Assembly (NCBI RefSeq): GCF_021800405.1
Contig: NZ_CP084550.1
Location: 434,001 to 498,000, forward strand
Direction of reading: 5' to 3'
Length of the DNA: 64,000 bases
Source of the DNA: Arthrobacter sp. FW306-07-I
GTDB lineage: Bacteria > Actinomycetota > Actinomycetes > Actinomycetales > Micrococcaceae
Part shown: piece after piece, positions 35,229 to 43,029 of the stretch
How positions within the stretch are numbered: the stretch's first letter is position 1
How the letters are laid out: each line of letters starts with the position of its first letter
The notes under the pieces: model-generated
Database searches by the model: none
Seen by the model: only the letters and a program-made list of their open reading frames with translations
What the model was told of the DNA's origin: nothing
Made by a program: the position numbers and the translations under genes

Positions 35229-36209
35229 CTACCGCTGGAAGCGTTGATGCCGGATGCGGTCCGCCGGCGTCCTGCGCCGGGTCAGCCCCACTCCCACCAG
35301 GCACACCAGCCCGCCCACCAGCCCCCATGCGGTGGGGATCTCGCCCAGGAGCAGCCAGGAGATGAGGACGGTAGTGCCGGGGACCAGGTAGGTGGTGGCG
35401 GCGAGTTTCCCGGCATCCACCAGCGACAACGCGTAAGCCCAGGTGGTGAAGGCGATGGCGGTCGGGAAAACGCCCAGGTACACCAGCCCCAGCGTGGCCT
35501 GCGGCGGGGCGGCCTGCACTTCGGACACCAGCTGCCCTGCAAAGGGCAGGCAGCACAGGGCTCCCACCACGATGCCGAACCACGTGGCCTGGGCCGCGGG
35601 GAATTTCCGCACCACCGGTTTCTGGATGATGACGCTGACCGCGGCGAGCACCGCTGCAAGGAGGCAAAGCGCCACACCCGCCAGGTCCGCCGTCGAACTT
35701 TCCCCAGGTACGCGCGGCCGGCCCGAGCCAAAGGCGATCAACGCGACCCCGGAAAACGCCACCGTGCTGCCGATCAGCAGCCAGCGCGGAAAGCCTTCCT
35801 TGAGGAAGATGCCCGCCATGATGGCCACCAGGATGGGGTTGACGTTGATCAGCAAGGCGCTGGTGCCGGCATCCAGGATGTGCTCTGCTGCGTTCAATGC
35901 CACGTTGTACCCGCCGAACCACATCACCCCATAGGCGAGGATGGGCAGCCATTCGCGGCCCTGGGGCAACAGCCGGCTCTTGAGCAGTTGTGGCACCACC
36001 AGGAAAGCCAGGACGACGGCGGCAATCGCCAGCCTGCCCAGTGTCAGGGAGCCGGGGGAGAAGTGCGGGCCGATGGCCCGGATGCCCACGAACGCCGAGG
36101 CCCACAGGACCACGGTGACCACCATGGCCGCCACGCCCAGTGCCTTGACGGGAGCAGCAGCTGGAGCTTGCGGAGGAAAAGGTTGACGCGCGGGACTGGT
36201 GGAAGGCAT
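35229..36209 (-). CDS. EamA-family drug/metabolite exporter
   Basis: A 326-aa DMT-superfamily protein with ten hydrophobic helices in two EamA repeats (about 25-160 and 175-305). Typical features are TVVLWASAFVGIRAIGPHFS, ALLINVNPILVAIMAGIFLK and YLVPGTTVLISWLLLGE. These carriers export amino acids or metabolites. The C terminus is arginine-rich (TRRRTPADRIRHQRF). It is transcribed toward the metalloprotease gene with a 9-base gap. Confidence 0.9.
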   Translation of the reverse strand: MPSTSPARQPFPPQAPAAAPVKALGVAAMVVTVVLWASAFVGIRAIGPHFSPGSLTLGRLAIAAVVLAFLVVPQLLKSRLLPQGREWLPILAYGVMWFGGYNVALNAAEHILDAGTSALLINVNPILVAIMAGIFLKEGFPRWLLIGSTVAFSGVALIAFGSGRPRVPGESSTADLAGVALCLLAAVLAAVSVIIQKPVVRKFPAAQATWFGIVVGALCCLPFAGQLVSEVQAAPPQATLGLVYLGVFPTAIAFTTWAYALSLVDAGKLAATTYLVPGTTVLISWLLLGEIPTAWGLVGGLVCLVGVGLTRRRTPADRIRHQRFQR

Positions 36210-36287
36210 GAGATAAATCTACGGCGGATGCCGGCGTCGGACTGGCGGGAATCGGCCACGTCGGTGCCCTCGGCTAGGATGCGGACT

Positions 36288-36971
36288 ATGCTCTCCCCCC
36301 AGGTTCCCGCCCGTGATACCCCGCGCCTTATCCGGAGAGTCATCTGGATCGCAATGGCTGTCATCGTCTTGGGCGGGGTGGCCTGGTATGCCCTTTTCAC
36401 TGCCACCAAGCCCCCGCAGTCCGCATCCCCGGCAGCGGGCCAGGAACAACTCGTGCGCGCGGACAGCCACCGGCTCACCGCACCCCCCGAGGAAAAGGCG
36501 CAGCTGGTGGAGTTCCTCGACTTCGAGTGCCCCTCCTGCGGGGCCGTGCACCCCTTTGTGGAGGAGCTCAAAGCGGAGTTCGGGGACAGGATCACGTTCG
36601 TCAACAGGTACTTTCCGCTGTCCGCCCACCCCAACTCCGGCCAGGCAGCGCTTGCTGTGGAGGCGGCCGCACAACAGGGCCAGTACCGGCAGATGGCAAA
36701 CAAGCTGTTCGAACACCAGTCCCAATGGGCCGGAAACCAACAATCCCAGGCGCCCCTGTTCCGCACCTACGCGCAGGAGTTGGGGCTCAACATCGCGGAG
36801 TTCGATGCCGCCGTCGCCAACTCCGAAACCGAAGACCGCATCCTGGCCGATATCGCCGACGGCAATGCCCTTGGTGTCAACGGCACGCCCACCTTCTTCC
36901 TCAACGGGGAGAAGCTGACGCTAAGCACCAAAGCGGATTTCCGGCAGAAGCTGGCCGACGCCGCCAAATAA
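36288..36971 (+). CDS. DsbA-like membrane-anchored thiol oxidoreductase
   Basis: A 227-aa protein with an N-terminal anchor (about 16-38, RRVIWIAMAVIVLGGVAWYA) and an extracytoplasmic DsbA/thioredoxin-4 domain (about 55-225). The active site is CPSC (Cys81, Cys84) in FEC-PSCGAVHPF, with the cis-Pro loop in NGTPTFFLNG. It would form or shuffle disulfides in exported proteins. AGGA overlaps an upstream ATG and sits eight bases before the ATG at 36288, which I prefer. It is divergent from the EamA exporter. Confidence 0.9.
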   Translation: MLSPQVPARDTPRLIRRVIWIAMAVIVLGGVAWYALFTATKPPQSASPAAGQEQLVRADSHRLTAPPEEKAQLVEFLDFECPSCGAVHPFVEELKAEFGDRITFVNRYFPLSAHPNSGQAALAVEAAAQQGQYRQMANKLFEHQSQWAGNQQSQAPLFRTYAQELGLNIAEFDAAVANSETEDRILADIADGNALGVNGTPTFFLNGEKLTLSTKADFRQKLADAAK

Positions 36972-37063
36972 CGGAGATGCAGCCGGCTGGTGCTGCCGTG
37001 GCGGGAAGGCCGCCCTTTATTTACGCCGACCCTTTCTTTCCCCAGCGACTACTTTTGCCGTCC

Positions 37064-38080
37064 CTACTGTCCGCCAGCCCAGGCGAGCAGCTTATCCACC
37101 GGCCAGGTGGTGATGATCCGTTCGGGCGGCACGTTGTTGCGGGCTGCCCGCTCCGCGCCGTACTGCAGGAAGTCCAGTTGCCCCGGCGCATGGGCATCAC
37201 TGTCGATGGAGAACAGGCAGCCTGCCTCCAGCGCCAACTGGATCAGGGCGTCCGGTGGGTCCTGCCGCTCCGGGCGGGAATTGATCTCGACGGCCACGTC
37301 GTGTTCCGCGCACGCTGCGAACACTTCCTTGGCGTCGAAGTCCGACGGCGGCCGGGTTCCGCGCGAGCCCTCGACGAGCCGCCCGGTGCAGTGGCCCAGG
37401 ATGTTGGTCTGCGGGTCCTGGATGCCGCCGAGCATCCGGGTGGTCATGGTTTTCCGGTCGGCGCGCAGCTTTGAGTGGACGCTGGCCACCACGATGTCCA
37501 GGCGGTCCAGCAGTTCCGGCTCCTGGTCGAGCTCGCCGGACTCCAGGATGTCCACTTCGATCCCGGTCAGGAGCCGGGTGGCCCCGCCGTTGCTGTTGAT
37601 GCCCGCCACTACGTCCAGTTGGTCCACCAGGCGCTCGGGCGACAGTCCATTGGCGATGGTGAGGTTGGGGGAGTGGTCGGTCAGGGCCAGGTACTCCCTG
37701 CCCAGCACCTCCGCAGCAGCCACCATCAGCTCAATGGGGGAGCCGCCGTCGGACCATTCGCTGTGGCTGTGCAGGTCGCCACGCAGCGCCGCCCGGAGGT
37801 CTGCCCCACCGGATGCCAACGGCTGGGTGCCCTTCTCCCTGAGGTCTGCCAGGTAGCCGGGCACTTGCCCGTCCACGGCCTCCCGGATGACAGCGTAGGT
37901 CCGGTCGCCGATTCCCTTCATGGACTTGAGTCGGCCGGTGCGGGCCCGCAATGCCACTTCGTCAGGGCCAAGGGGGTTGATGGCAGCTGCCGCCTTGCGG
38001 AAGGCCTGGACCTTGAAGGTGGCGGCGCGTCCGCGCTCCAGCCAGAAAGCAATCTCGTTGAGCGCTGCGACGGCATCCAT
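37064..38080 (-). CDS. PHP-domain phosphoesterase (PolX C-terminal type)
   Basis: A 338-aa cytosolic protein: an N-terminal helix-hairpin-helix region (about 1-80, GRLKSMKGIGDRTYAVIREA) followed by a PHP domain (about 95-335). Metal-binding motifs are present: GDLHSHSEWSDG, LTDHSPN, GIEVDIL, VASVHSK and SIDSDAHAP. It resembles the C-terminal half of DNA polymerase X without the polymerase domain. A nuclease or phosphatase role in DNA repair or nucleotide metabolism is likely, with the substrate unknown. It is transcribed away from the tRNA cluster. Confidence 0.85.
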   Translation of the reverse strand: MDAVAALNEIAFWLERGRAATFKVQAFRKAAAAINPLGPDEVALRARTGRLKSMKGIGDRTYAVIREAVDGQVPGYLADLREKGTQPLASGGADLRAALRGDLHSHSEWSDGGSPIELMVAAAEVLGREYLALTDHSPNLTIANGLSPERLVDQLDVVAGINSNGGATRLLTGIEVDILESGELDQEPELLDRLDIVVASVHSKLRADRKTMTTRMLGGIQDPQTNILGHCTGRLVEGSRGTRPPSDFDAKEVFAACAEHDVAVEINSRPERQDPPDALIQLALEAGCLFSIDSDAHAPGQLDFLQYGAERAARNNVPPERIITTWPVDKLLAWAGGQ

Positions 38081-38131
38081 CCGTCCATCTTTACCCGTAA
38101 GGCGCTGGAAAAGTGGGGTCTTGCGCCAATT

Positions 38132-38160
38132 TTGGAATATTCCCGGTTACCCCCTATAGT
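38132..38160 (+). promoter_or_regulatory. Sigma-70-type promoter for the tRNA cluster
   Basis: TTGGAA (38132-38137) and TATAGT (38155-38160) are separated by 17 bases. They lie about 85 bases upstream of tRNA-Glu, in the gap behind the divergent PHP gene. Confidence 0.7.
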
Positions 38161-38243
38161 TGTGGAGTCCCGTTCGGAGAACGCAAAGGACAAAGACGGA
38201 AAGCCCCGCTTGACGCCTTTTATTTTGTTCCGGACAGGTTCTG

Positions 38244-38316
38244 GCCCCCATCGTCTAGCGGCCTAGGACACCGCCCTTTCACGGCGGCGGCACGGGTTCG
38301 AATCCCGTTGGGGGTA
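38244..38316 (+). tRNA. tRNA-Glu (anticodon TTC)
   Basis: 73 nt. Acceptor GCCCCCA pairs with TGGGGGT; the anticodon stem CCGCC/GGCGG encloses loop CTTTCAC, with TTC at 38278-38280. T-loop GTTCGAATC is standard. No CCA is encoded. First of three tRNAs read from the promoter at 38132-38160. Confidence 0.97.
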
Positions 38317-38406
38317 CTCAAGGAACTGGTCAAGCAGGCTCAAAAAGTCTGGTAGGCTGGAAGCCTTGAAAAAAGCGGTAGAGATACTGCGAAGCAAGAA
38401 ACGCAA

Positions 38407-38480
38407 GGCCCTGTAGCGCAGTTGGTTAGCGCGCCGCCCTGTCACGGCGGAGGTCGCGGGTTCAAGTCCCGTCAGGGTCG
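38407..38480 (+). tRNA. tRNA-Asp (anticodon GTC)
   Basis: 74 nt. Acceptor GGCCCTG pairs with CAGGGTC (one G-U). Anticodon stem CCGCC/GGCGG encloses CTGTCAC, with GTC at 38441-38443. T-loop GTTCAAGTC is standard. No CCA is encoded. Confidence 0.97.
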
Positions 38481-38528
38481 CTCTGATTGTTGGAAGAGAT
38501 TCCGGCTGTCATGGTGACTAGTCACCTA

Positions 38529-38604
38529 GGCTCTGTAGCTCAGTTGGTAGAGCGTTCGACTGAAAATCGAAAGGTCACCGGATCGACGCCGGTCGGAGCC
38601 ACCA
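38529..38604 (+). tRNA. tRNA-Phe (anticodon GAA), CCA encoded
   Basis: 76 nt. Acceptor GGCTCTG pairs with CGGAGCC, then discriminator A and an encoded CCA. Anticodon loop CTGAAAA has GAA at 38562-38564. The T-arm ACCGG/CCGGT encloses loop ATCGACG, which starts with A where nearly all tRNAs have T54. A terminator follows at once. Confidence 0.97.
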
Positions 38605-38609
38605 CTGGG

Positions 38610-38640
38610 AAGCATCAGTTCTTCGGAACTGGTGCTTTTC
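38610..38640 (+). terminator. Rho-independent terminator of the tRNA cluster
   Basis: AGCATCAGTTC (38611-38621) pairs with GAACTGGTGCT (38626-38636), including one wobble, closed by a TTCG tetraloop and followed by TTTTC. It begins six bases after tRNA-Phe. Confidence 0.93.
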
Positions 38641-38720
38641 TGCTTTAACCCCTGATGTCTCTTCCAGCGCAGTGTCACAGGCTGGGGATAGGGTGGAAGC
38701 AACAGAAGGGGGAGTGCCTG

Positions 38721-39170
38721 ATGGAATACCAGAACCCACAACCCGTGGTGCCAAGCCGTCCCGCCGCAAGCCCGGCCCCGGGCCCCGGACGGACCGTCAT
38801 CTCCGAGACTGCGGTGGCCAAGGTCGCAGGAATCGCCGCGCGGGCAGTTCCGGGCGTCTATTCCCTTGGGTCGGGTCCGTCCCGTGCCCTGGGCGCCATC
38901 CGCGACGCCGTCGGAAGCTCCGACCACGCCGCCGGTGTCCGTGCTGAAGTGGGCGAAACCCAGGTAGCAGTGGACATCACCCTGGTGGCAAGCTATGGAA
39001 CACCCCTGCACTCACTGGCCAATGCGGTCCGCGCCGCTGTCTACCGCGCCGTCGAGGAACTGGTGGGCCTGCAGGTCATCGAGGTTAACGTGGAAATAGC
39101 GGACGTCTACGTGCCCCCGCCCGTCAAAACCACCCCGCCCGCAACGGCCGAACGGGAGGCACTGCTGTGA
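38721..39170 (+). CDS. Asp23/Gls24-family envelope stress protein
   Basis: A 149-aa Asp23-family protein, first of a five-gene overlapping operon. After a Pro-rich N terminus, the core domain (about 25-135) includes ISETAVAKVAGIAARAVPGV, VAVDITLVASYG and VIEVNVEIADVY. In Gram-positives Asp23 is a cytosolic protein that is tethered to the membrane by AmaP and forms a mesh involved in envelope stress. GGGGGAG seven bases upstream supports the ATG. An AmaP-like anchor gene is at the operon's end. Confidence 0.92.
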   Translation: MEYQNPQPVVPSRPAASPAPGPGRTVISETAVAKVAGIAARAVPGVYSLGSGPSRALGAIRDAVGSSDHAAGVRAEVGETQVAVDITLVASYGTPLHSLANAVRAAVYRAVEELVGLQVIEVNVEIADVYVPPPVKTTPPATAEREALL

Positions 39171-39358
39171 GCCTCACGGTGGCAGGCGTGGCGATGGGCG
39201 CCTTCGTGGCTTTCATGTCCCTGCAATTCGGGCTGTGGGGCTTCCTTGTCTCCTTGCTCTTCATGGCCATCGGAGCGCTCCTGGGCCGGGCTGCGGAAGG
39301 GAAACTGGACCTGCGCGGCGTCTTAGATGCCATCACCGGCCGGCGTTCCTCCTCATGA
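39167..39358 (+). CDS. DUF2273-type small membrane protein
   Basis: A 63-aa protein with two hydrophobic helices (VAGVAMGAFVAFMSLQFGLW and GFLVSLLFMAIGALLG) and a short basic tail, matching the small DUF2273 membrane proteins found in Asp23 operons. The GTG start overlaps the upstream stop by four bases, and its own stop overlaps the next ATG. It is probably a membrane adaptor for Asp23-type proteins. Confidence 0.85.
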   Translation: MSLTVAGVAMGAFVAFMSLQFGLWGFLVSLLFMAIGALLGRAAEGKLDLRGVLDAITGRRSSS

Positions 39359-39750
39359 CAACACCCGCACCCGTTATGCCTGGGCAGGTGCTCGGCGGCC
39401 ACAACCGGATCAGCACCCAGGCATTGACCAGCCTTGCCAGGGTGGCGGCGGCGCAGGCCTTGGGCGTCGACGCCCAGGATGTTCGGGCGGATTGGACGGA
39501 CGACGACGGCCTGCTGGCTTTATCCCTCGTTGCCCCCATCAGCATCCCGCCTTTGCAGTCCGTGGTGCTGGAGCCGGCACGGGTGCAGGCGGCCGGCGGG
39601 TCCGTCTGGGACCGCACCGTCAGGGCCAAGGCAACCATCCTGGCAACAGTTTCCGAACTGAGCGGTTCCCGGTTGAGCCGCGTGGATATCCGCATCAGCG
39701 GGGCAAGGATCAGCACAGCAAGGACCAGTGCAGGAGGGCGGGTGCGGTGA
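39355..39750 (+). CDS. Asp23-like second envelope stress protein
   Basis: A 131-aa protein I read as a diverged Asp23-family member. Features are VAAAQALGVDAQDVRADW, LLALSLVAPISIPP and the C-terminal strand SRLSRVDIRISGARI. It is shorter than the first copy and keeps the alpha/beta alternation. ATG overlaps the DUF2273 stop; its stop overlaps the next GTG. A second Asp23 paralogue in one operon is common in actinobacteria. The family assignment is less secure than for the first gene. Confidence 0.72.
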   Translation: MTTPAPVMPGQVLGGHNRISTQALTSLARVAAAQALGVDAQDVRADWTDDDGLLALSLVAPISIPPLQSVVLEPARVQAAGGSVWDRTVRAKATILATVSELSGSRLSRVDIRISGARISTARTSAGGRVR

Positions 39751-40385
39751 GCAGCAGCGTGGAAGACCGCGGGGCGGCTGAGGAGACCCGGGGGAGCACC
39801 GGGACCCTCATGCGCAGGGTCCTTTACCGTGAGACCCACTCCTCCCGTGCCTCCGTGTCCATTGCCGCCGCTGCCCTCGTCCTAATTTTGGCTGCCTACG
39901 GCGTGCTGGAATCCGGGGTCCACGCCGTGGGCCAGCCCGCCTGGCTCATTGAGCCGCAGGTTGCCGCCCAGCGCATCGTGGACCTTCCGGCCGGGATCTC
40001 CCCGCTGCTGCTGTCAGCGATTGGCGCCGTCCTTGCCATGCTGGGCCTGATCTTCTTCCTTAATGGGGTCCTCCCAGGAAAACGCGCCCGCCACCTGCTG
40101 GCCGGTGCACCCGGCGAGGGCCTCCCGGCCGTGGTGGTGGATGACGAGGTCATTGCATCCTCGCTTGCCCGCCGCGCGCGCCTGGCCGCCAACGTCACGC
40201 CTGAACAGGTCATGGTGGTTGTTTCCCAGCGACAGGTGCTGGTCAACGTGCGTCCCACGTCCGGAATCCCCGTGGACCAGGACAGGGTATTGGACGCAAT
40301 CCGCGACGAGCTGGACCAGATGCTGCTGGAACCTGCTCCCGTTCCGCGCGTCAACGTCACTGCTTCCGGGGTGGTTGGGGCATGA
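39747..40385 (+). CDS. DUF6286-type membrane protein
   Basis: A 212-aa membrane protein with two N-terminal helices (about 35-60 and 90-115; SIAAAALVLILAAYGVLESG, LLLSAIGAVLAMLGLIFFLN) and a cytosolic Asp23-like domain (about 130-205, VDDEVIASSLARRARLAANV, QVLVNVRPTSGIP). It fits the actinobacterial DUF6286 family that accompanies Asp23/AmaP. The GTG start overlaps the previous stop, and its stop overlaps the AmaP-like ATG. Likely another membrane anchor of the envelope-stress assembly. Confidence 0.8.
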   Translation: MSSSVEDRGAAEETRGSTGTLMRRVLYRETHSSRASVSIAAAALVLILAAYGVLESGVHAVGQPAWLIEPQVAAQRIVDLPAGISPLLLSAIGAVLAMLGLIFFLNGVLPGKRARHLLAGAPGEGLPAVVVDDEVIASSLARRARLAANVTPEQVMVVVSQRQVLVNVRPTSGIPVDQDRVLDAIRDELDQMLLEPAPVPRVNVTASGVVGA

Positions 40386-40993
40386 ACAGCACCCCGGCAC
40401 TGCTCAACCGCATCCTGCTCACTGTGCTGGGCCTGGCCCTGCTTGGAGCAGGGATCCTGTTGGTGCTGTTGGCGGCCGTTCCTCCCGTTGCTTCCTGGTG
40501 GCACGCCTGGTCCGGCGGGGTCTGGGGCGGGCTCACCCGGCTTTTCGAGTCCACGCGGTTCCCTGGCCGGTCGGAAAGCTGGTTGTGGATTGTCGTGGCA
40601 GTGGCGCTGCTGGGGCTGATGGGCCTCATGGTGGCCTGGATCGCCCAGCAAGGAAAAGGCCGGTCGAACCTCCTCGCAGCCGAATACGATCACGGTGACA
40701 CCCCCGGCGACGTCCGCATCGGCGGCGGGGTAGCGGAACAGGCGCTGAAGCAGGCTTTGGAGGGGAGACCGGACTTGGCCGGTGCCACGGTCACTGCCTA
40801 TGACGTGAAGGGCTCGCCCGCATTGAAGGTCCGTCTTCTTCCGCGCCAGGGTGTCGCACCGCATCTGCTCGCGGCCGAGGTGTCAGGACTCGTGCACGCG
40901 CTGGAGTCCGTTGTGGGCAAGGAGGTGCCGGTCCTCATCCACATCGGGGCAGGGGCGCGGACGCGCTTCAGCCGGGCCGAGCGCGTCCGCTAG
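40382..40993 (+). CDS. amaP: AmaP-like alkaline-shock membrane anchor protein
   Basis: A 203-aa protein with two hydrophobic helices near the N terminus (about 12-35, NRILLTVLGLALLGAGILLV, and 70-90, WLWIVVAVALLGLMGLMVAW) followed by a soluble domain (about 100-195, LKVRLLPRQGVAPHLLAAEV). This is the AmaP architecture: a hairpin anchor holding an Asp23-binding domain at the cytosolic face. It closes the five-gene operon, starting within the previous stop codon. The next gene is convergent. Confidence 0.85.
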   Translation: MNSTPALLNRILLTVLGLALLGAGILLVLLAAVPPVASWWHAWSGGVWGGLTRLFESTRFPGRSESWLWIVVAVALLGLMGLMVAWIAQQGKGRSNLLAAEYDHGDTPGDVRIGGGVAEQALKQALEGRPDLAGATVTAYDVKGSPALKVRLLPRQGVAPHLLAAEVSGLVHALESVVGKEVPVLIHIGAGARTRFSRAERVR

Positions 40994-41045
40994 GTTGCCC
41001 CTGGTGCCGGCGGGCGCTGCTGCCGGTACTGCACGCCCTTCCCGG

Positions 41046-42889
41046 TTACCGACCGCCGTGAAGATGCCGGCCGATTTCAAGGCGCTGCCTGCTTTGAAGA
41101 TAAACAGTGCAGTCCACGGGGATTTCCTGGATGGCGGCCCACTCTTCGGCGGGTTCGGGACCGCTGGAAAGGACCACGGCATAACCTTCGGGCACGGGGG
41201 CCGAGGCGAAGCTCATGTTGGACAAGACCACTGTTTCCCCATTGCGGAAAGCCAGCAGCCCGGTGCCCGGCGAGTGTTCATCGGTCCACTCCACGGTGCC
41301 GCTGCCCAGGCGCTGGGCTGCCCTGAACGCCAACGCTGCGCGGTAGAGCTCCAGCGTTGAGCCGTCCTCGCCGTCCTGTTTGTCGGCGGCTAGAGGGCCG
41401 AAGCTTTCGGGCTGCGGGAGCCACGGTTCGGGCGCTTTTGCGGAAGCGCCTTGGGAAAAACCATAACCGGGTTCTTCCCCTGCCCACGGCAGCGGAACCC
41501 GGCAACCATCGCGCCCGATTTCTGCGCCGTGGGTCCGGAAGAACGTCGGGTCCTGCCTGGCCTCCGCAGGGAGGGTAGTGTGCTCCGGAAGTCCCAGCTC
41601 CTCACCTTGGTAAAGGTAGGCCGAACCCGGCAGGGCCAGTGCAACCAGCGTGGCGGCCCGGGCCCGGGCCAGGCCCAGGGATGCGTCCGGTTGTTCGTCG
41701 TCAGGGCCAATGCCCTTTGGAAAAGTGGTGGGATCCGTCAGCCCGAACCGGGTGGCATGACGCACCGTGTCGTGGTTGCTGAGCACCCATGTGCAGGGAG
41801 CACCTACTGATGCTGCCGCTGCCAGCGAGGCGTCAATGGCGTCAGCCATGCGTTCGGCATCCCAGCCGGCCAGCAGGAAATCGAAGTTGAAGGCCTGCTG
41901 CATCTCATCGGGCCGGACGTAGCGAGCCAGCCGCTCAGCCGGTTCCACCCATGCTTCGGCAACCATCATCCGGTTTCCGCCGTATTCGGCCAGGACCTGG
42001 TTCCAGTCGCGGTAGATCGCGTGCACACCGTCCTGGTCGAAGAACGGCGACGGCGGATACATCGGGGAGACTGCCCTGTGCGGTTCCTCGGCATCGGTGT
42101 GGGCATGGGGTGCATCCCCTGGGAGGTGGCTTTCAGGGTGCGGAACGGACGTTCCCTCCACCATGGCAGCGACTCCGTCCCAGTCAGGCAGTCCCGCCTC
42201 CTTCACAGGCCGTGGGCAACGTCCACGCGGAAACCGTCGGCGCCCCGGTCCAGCCAGAACCGCAGCACCGAACGCATCTCCTCGTGGACTTCGGGGTTGT
42301 CCCAGTTCAGGTCCGGCTGCTTGGTGTCGAAAAGGTGCAGGTACCACTGTCCCGGCGACCCGTCAGGGTTGGCCACCCGGCTCCACGCCGGGCCGCCGAA
42401 CACCGACTTCCAGTTGTTGGGCGCCCGCCTGCCGTCGCCGGATCCGGGCACCTCGTCCTTGCCGTCCCTGAAAATGTACCTGTTCCGTTCGGGGCTGCCC
42501 GGTGCTGCGGCCAGCGCCTCGCGGAACCAGACATGTCCGTCGGAAGTGTGGTTGGGCACCAGGTCCACAATGACCTTCATGCCCCGGCGGTGAGCCTCCT
42601 GCAACATGGCGTCGAAGTCCGGCAGAGACCCGAAAAGCGGGTCGACCTGACGGTAGTCCGCTACGTCGTATCCCCCGTCGGCCTGCGGTGACTTGTAAAA
42701 CGGCGACAGCCAGATAGCATCCACACCCAGCCGTTCGAGGTAGGGGAGCCTGTCCAGGACGCCGCGCAGGTCTCCCATGCCATCGCCGTTGCCGTCTGCG
42801 AAGGAACGGGGGTAGATCTGGTACACGACTGCGTCGGCCCACCAGGCAGAGGGACTTGGACTGGGTGCCGGAACGGTCGGGTCTGGCAT
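41046..42889 (-). pseudogene. GH13 alpha-glucosidase, interrupted by a one-base frameshift
   Basis: Two overlapping frames together encode a complete GH13 oligo-glucosidase. The 5' part (42889 down to about 42206) runs from ADAVVYQIYPRSFADGNGDG through DLVPNH and ends DGFRVDVAHGL then TGA, carrying the catalytic nucleophile Asp223. The 3' part continues without overlap as VKEAGLPDWDG, then the acid/base VAEAWVEP and VLSNHDTVR, to 41046. A single missing G near 42206, turning CTGGTG into CTGTG, explains the break. Enzymes of this family hydrolyse alpha-glucosides in the cytosol. It is divergent from the sugar ABC importer, so it should serve that sugar. It may be an assembly error. Confidence 0.88.
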
Positions 42890-42915
42890 TTGGTTCCCCT
42901 CTGATAACTTTTTGA

Positions 42916-42929
42916 TGTAAACGCTTGCA
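42916..42929. promoter_or_regulatory. LacI-type operator in the GH13/ABC divergent promoter
   Basis: TGTAAACGCTTGCA is a 14-base near-palindrome with the central CG typical of LacI/GalR operators. It sits between the alpha-glucosidase and the sugar-binding-protein genes. The LacI gene downstream of the importer is the likely binder. Confidence 0.7.
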
Positions 42930-43029
42930 TTCCCGACAGCTACCTTACTAGTGTGACTGTCACCACATCAACCTCACCTAGCAAGCGCACTGTCGACTTA
43001 CTTGTCACTCAGCGAGGAGCTTCAAGCTA

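Noticed and set aside
34779..36287. Long plus-strand open frame (about 500 codons) running into the DsbA-like gene
   Set aside because: It is antisense to the zincin and EamA genes, has Gln/His/Gly-rich low-complexity translation and no domain. Only the part from 36288 is a real protein.
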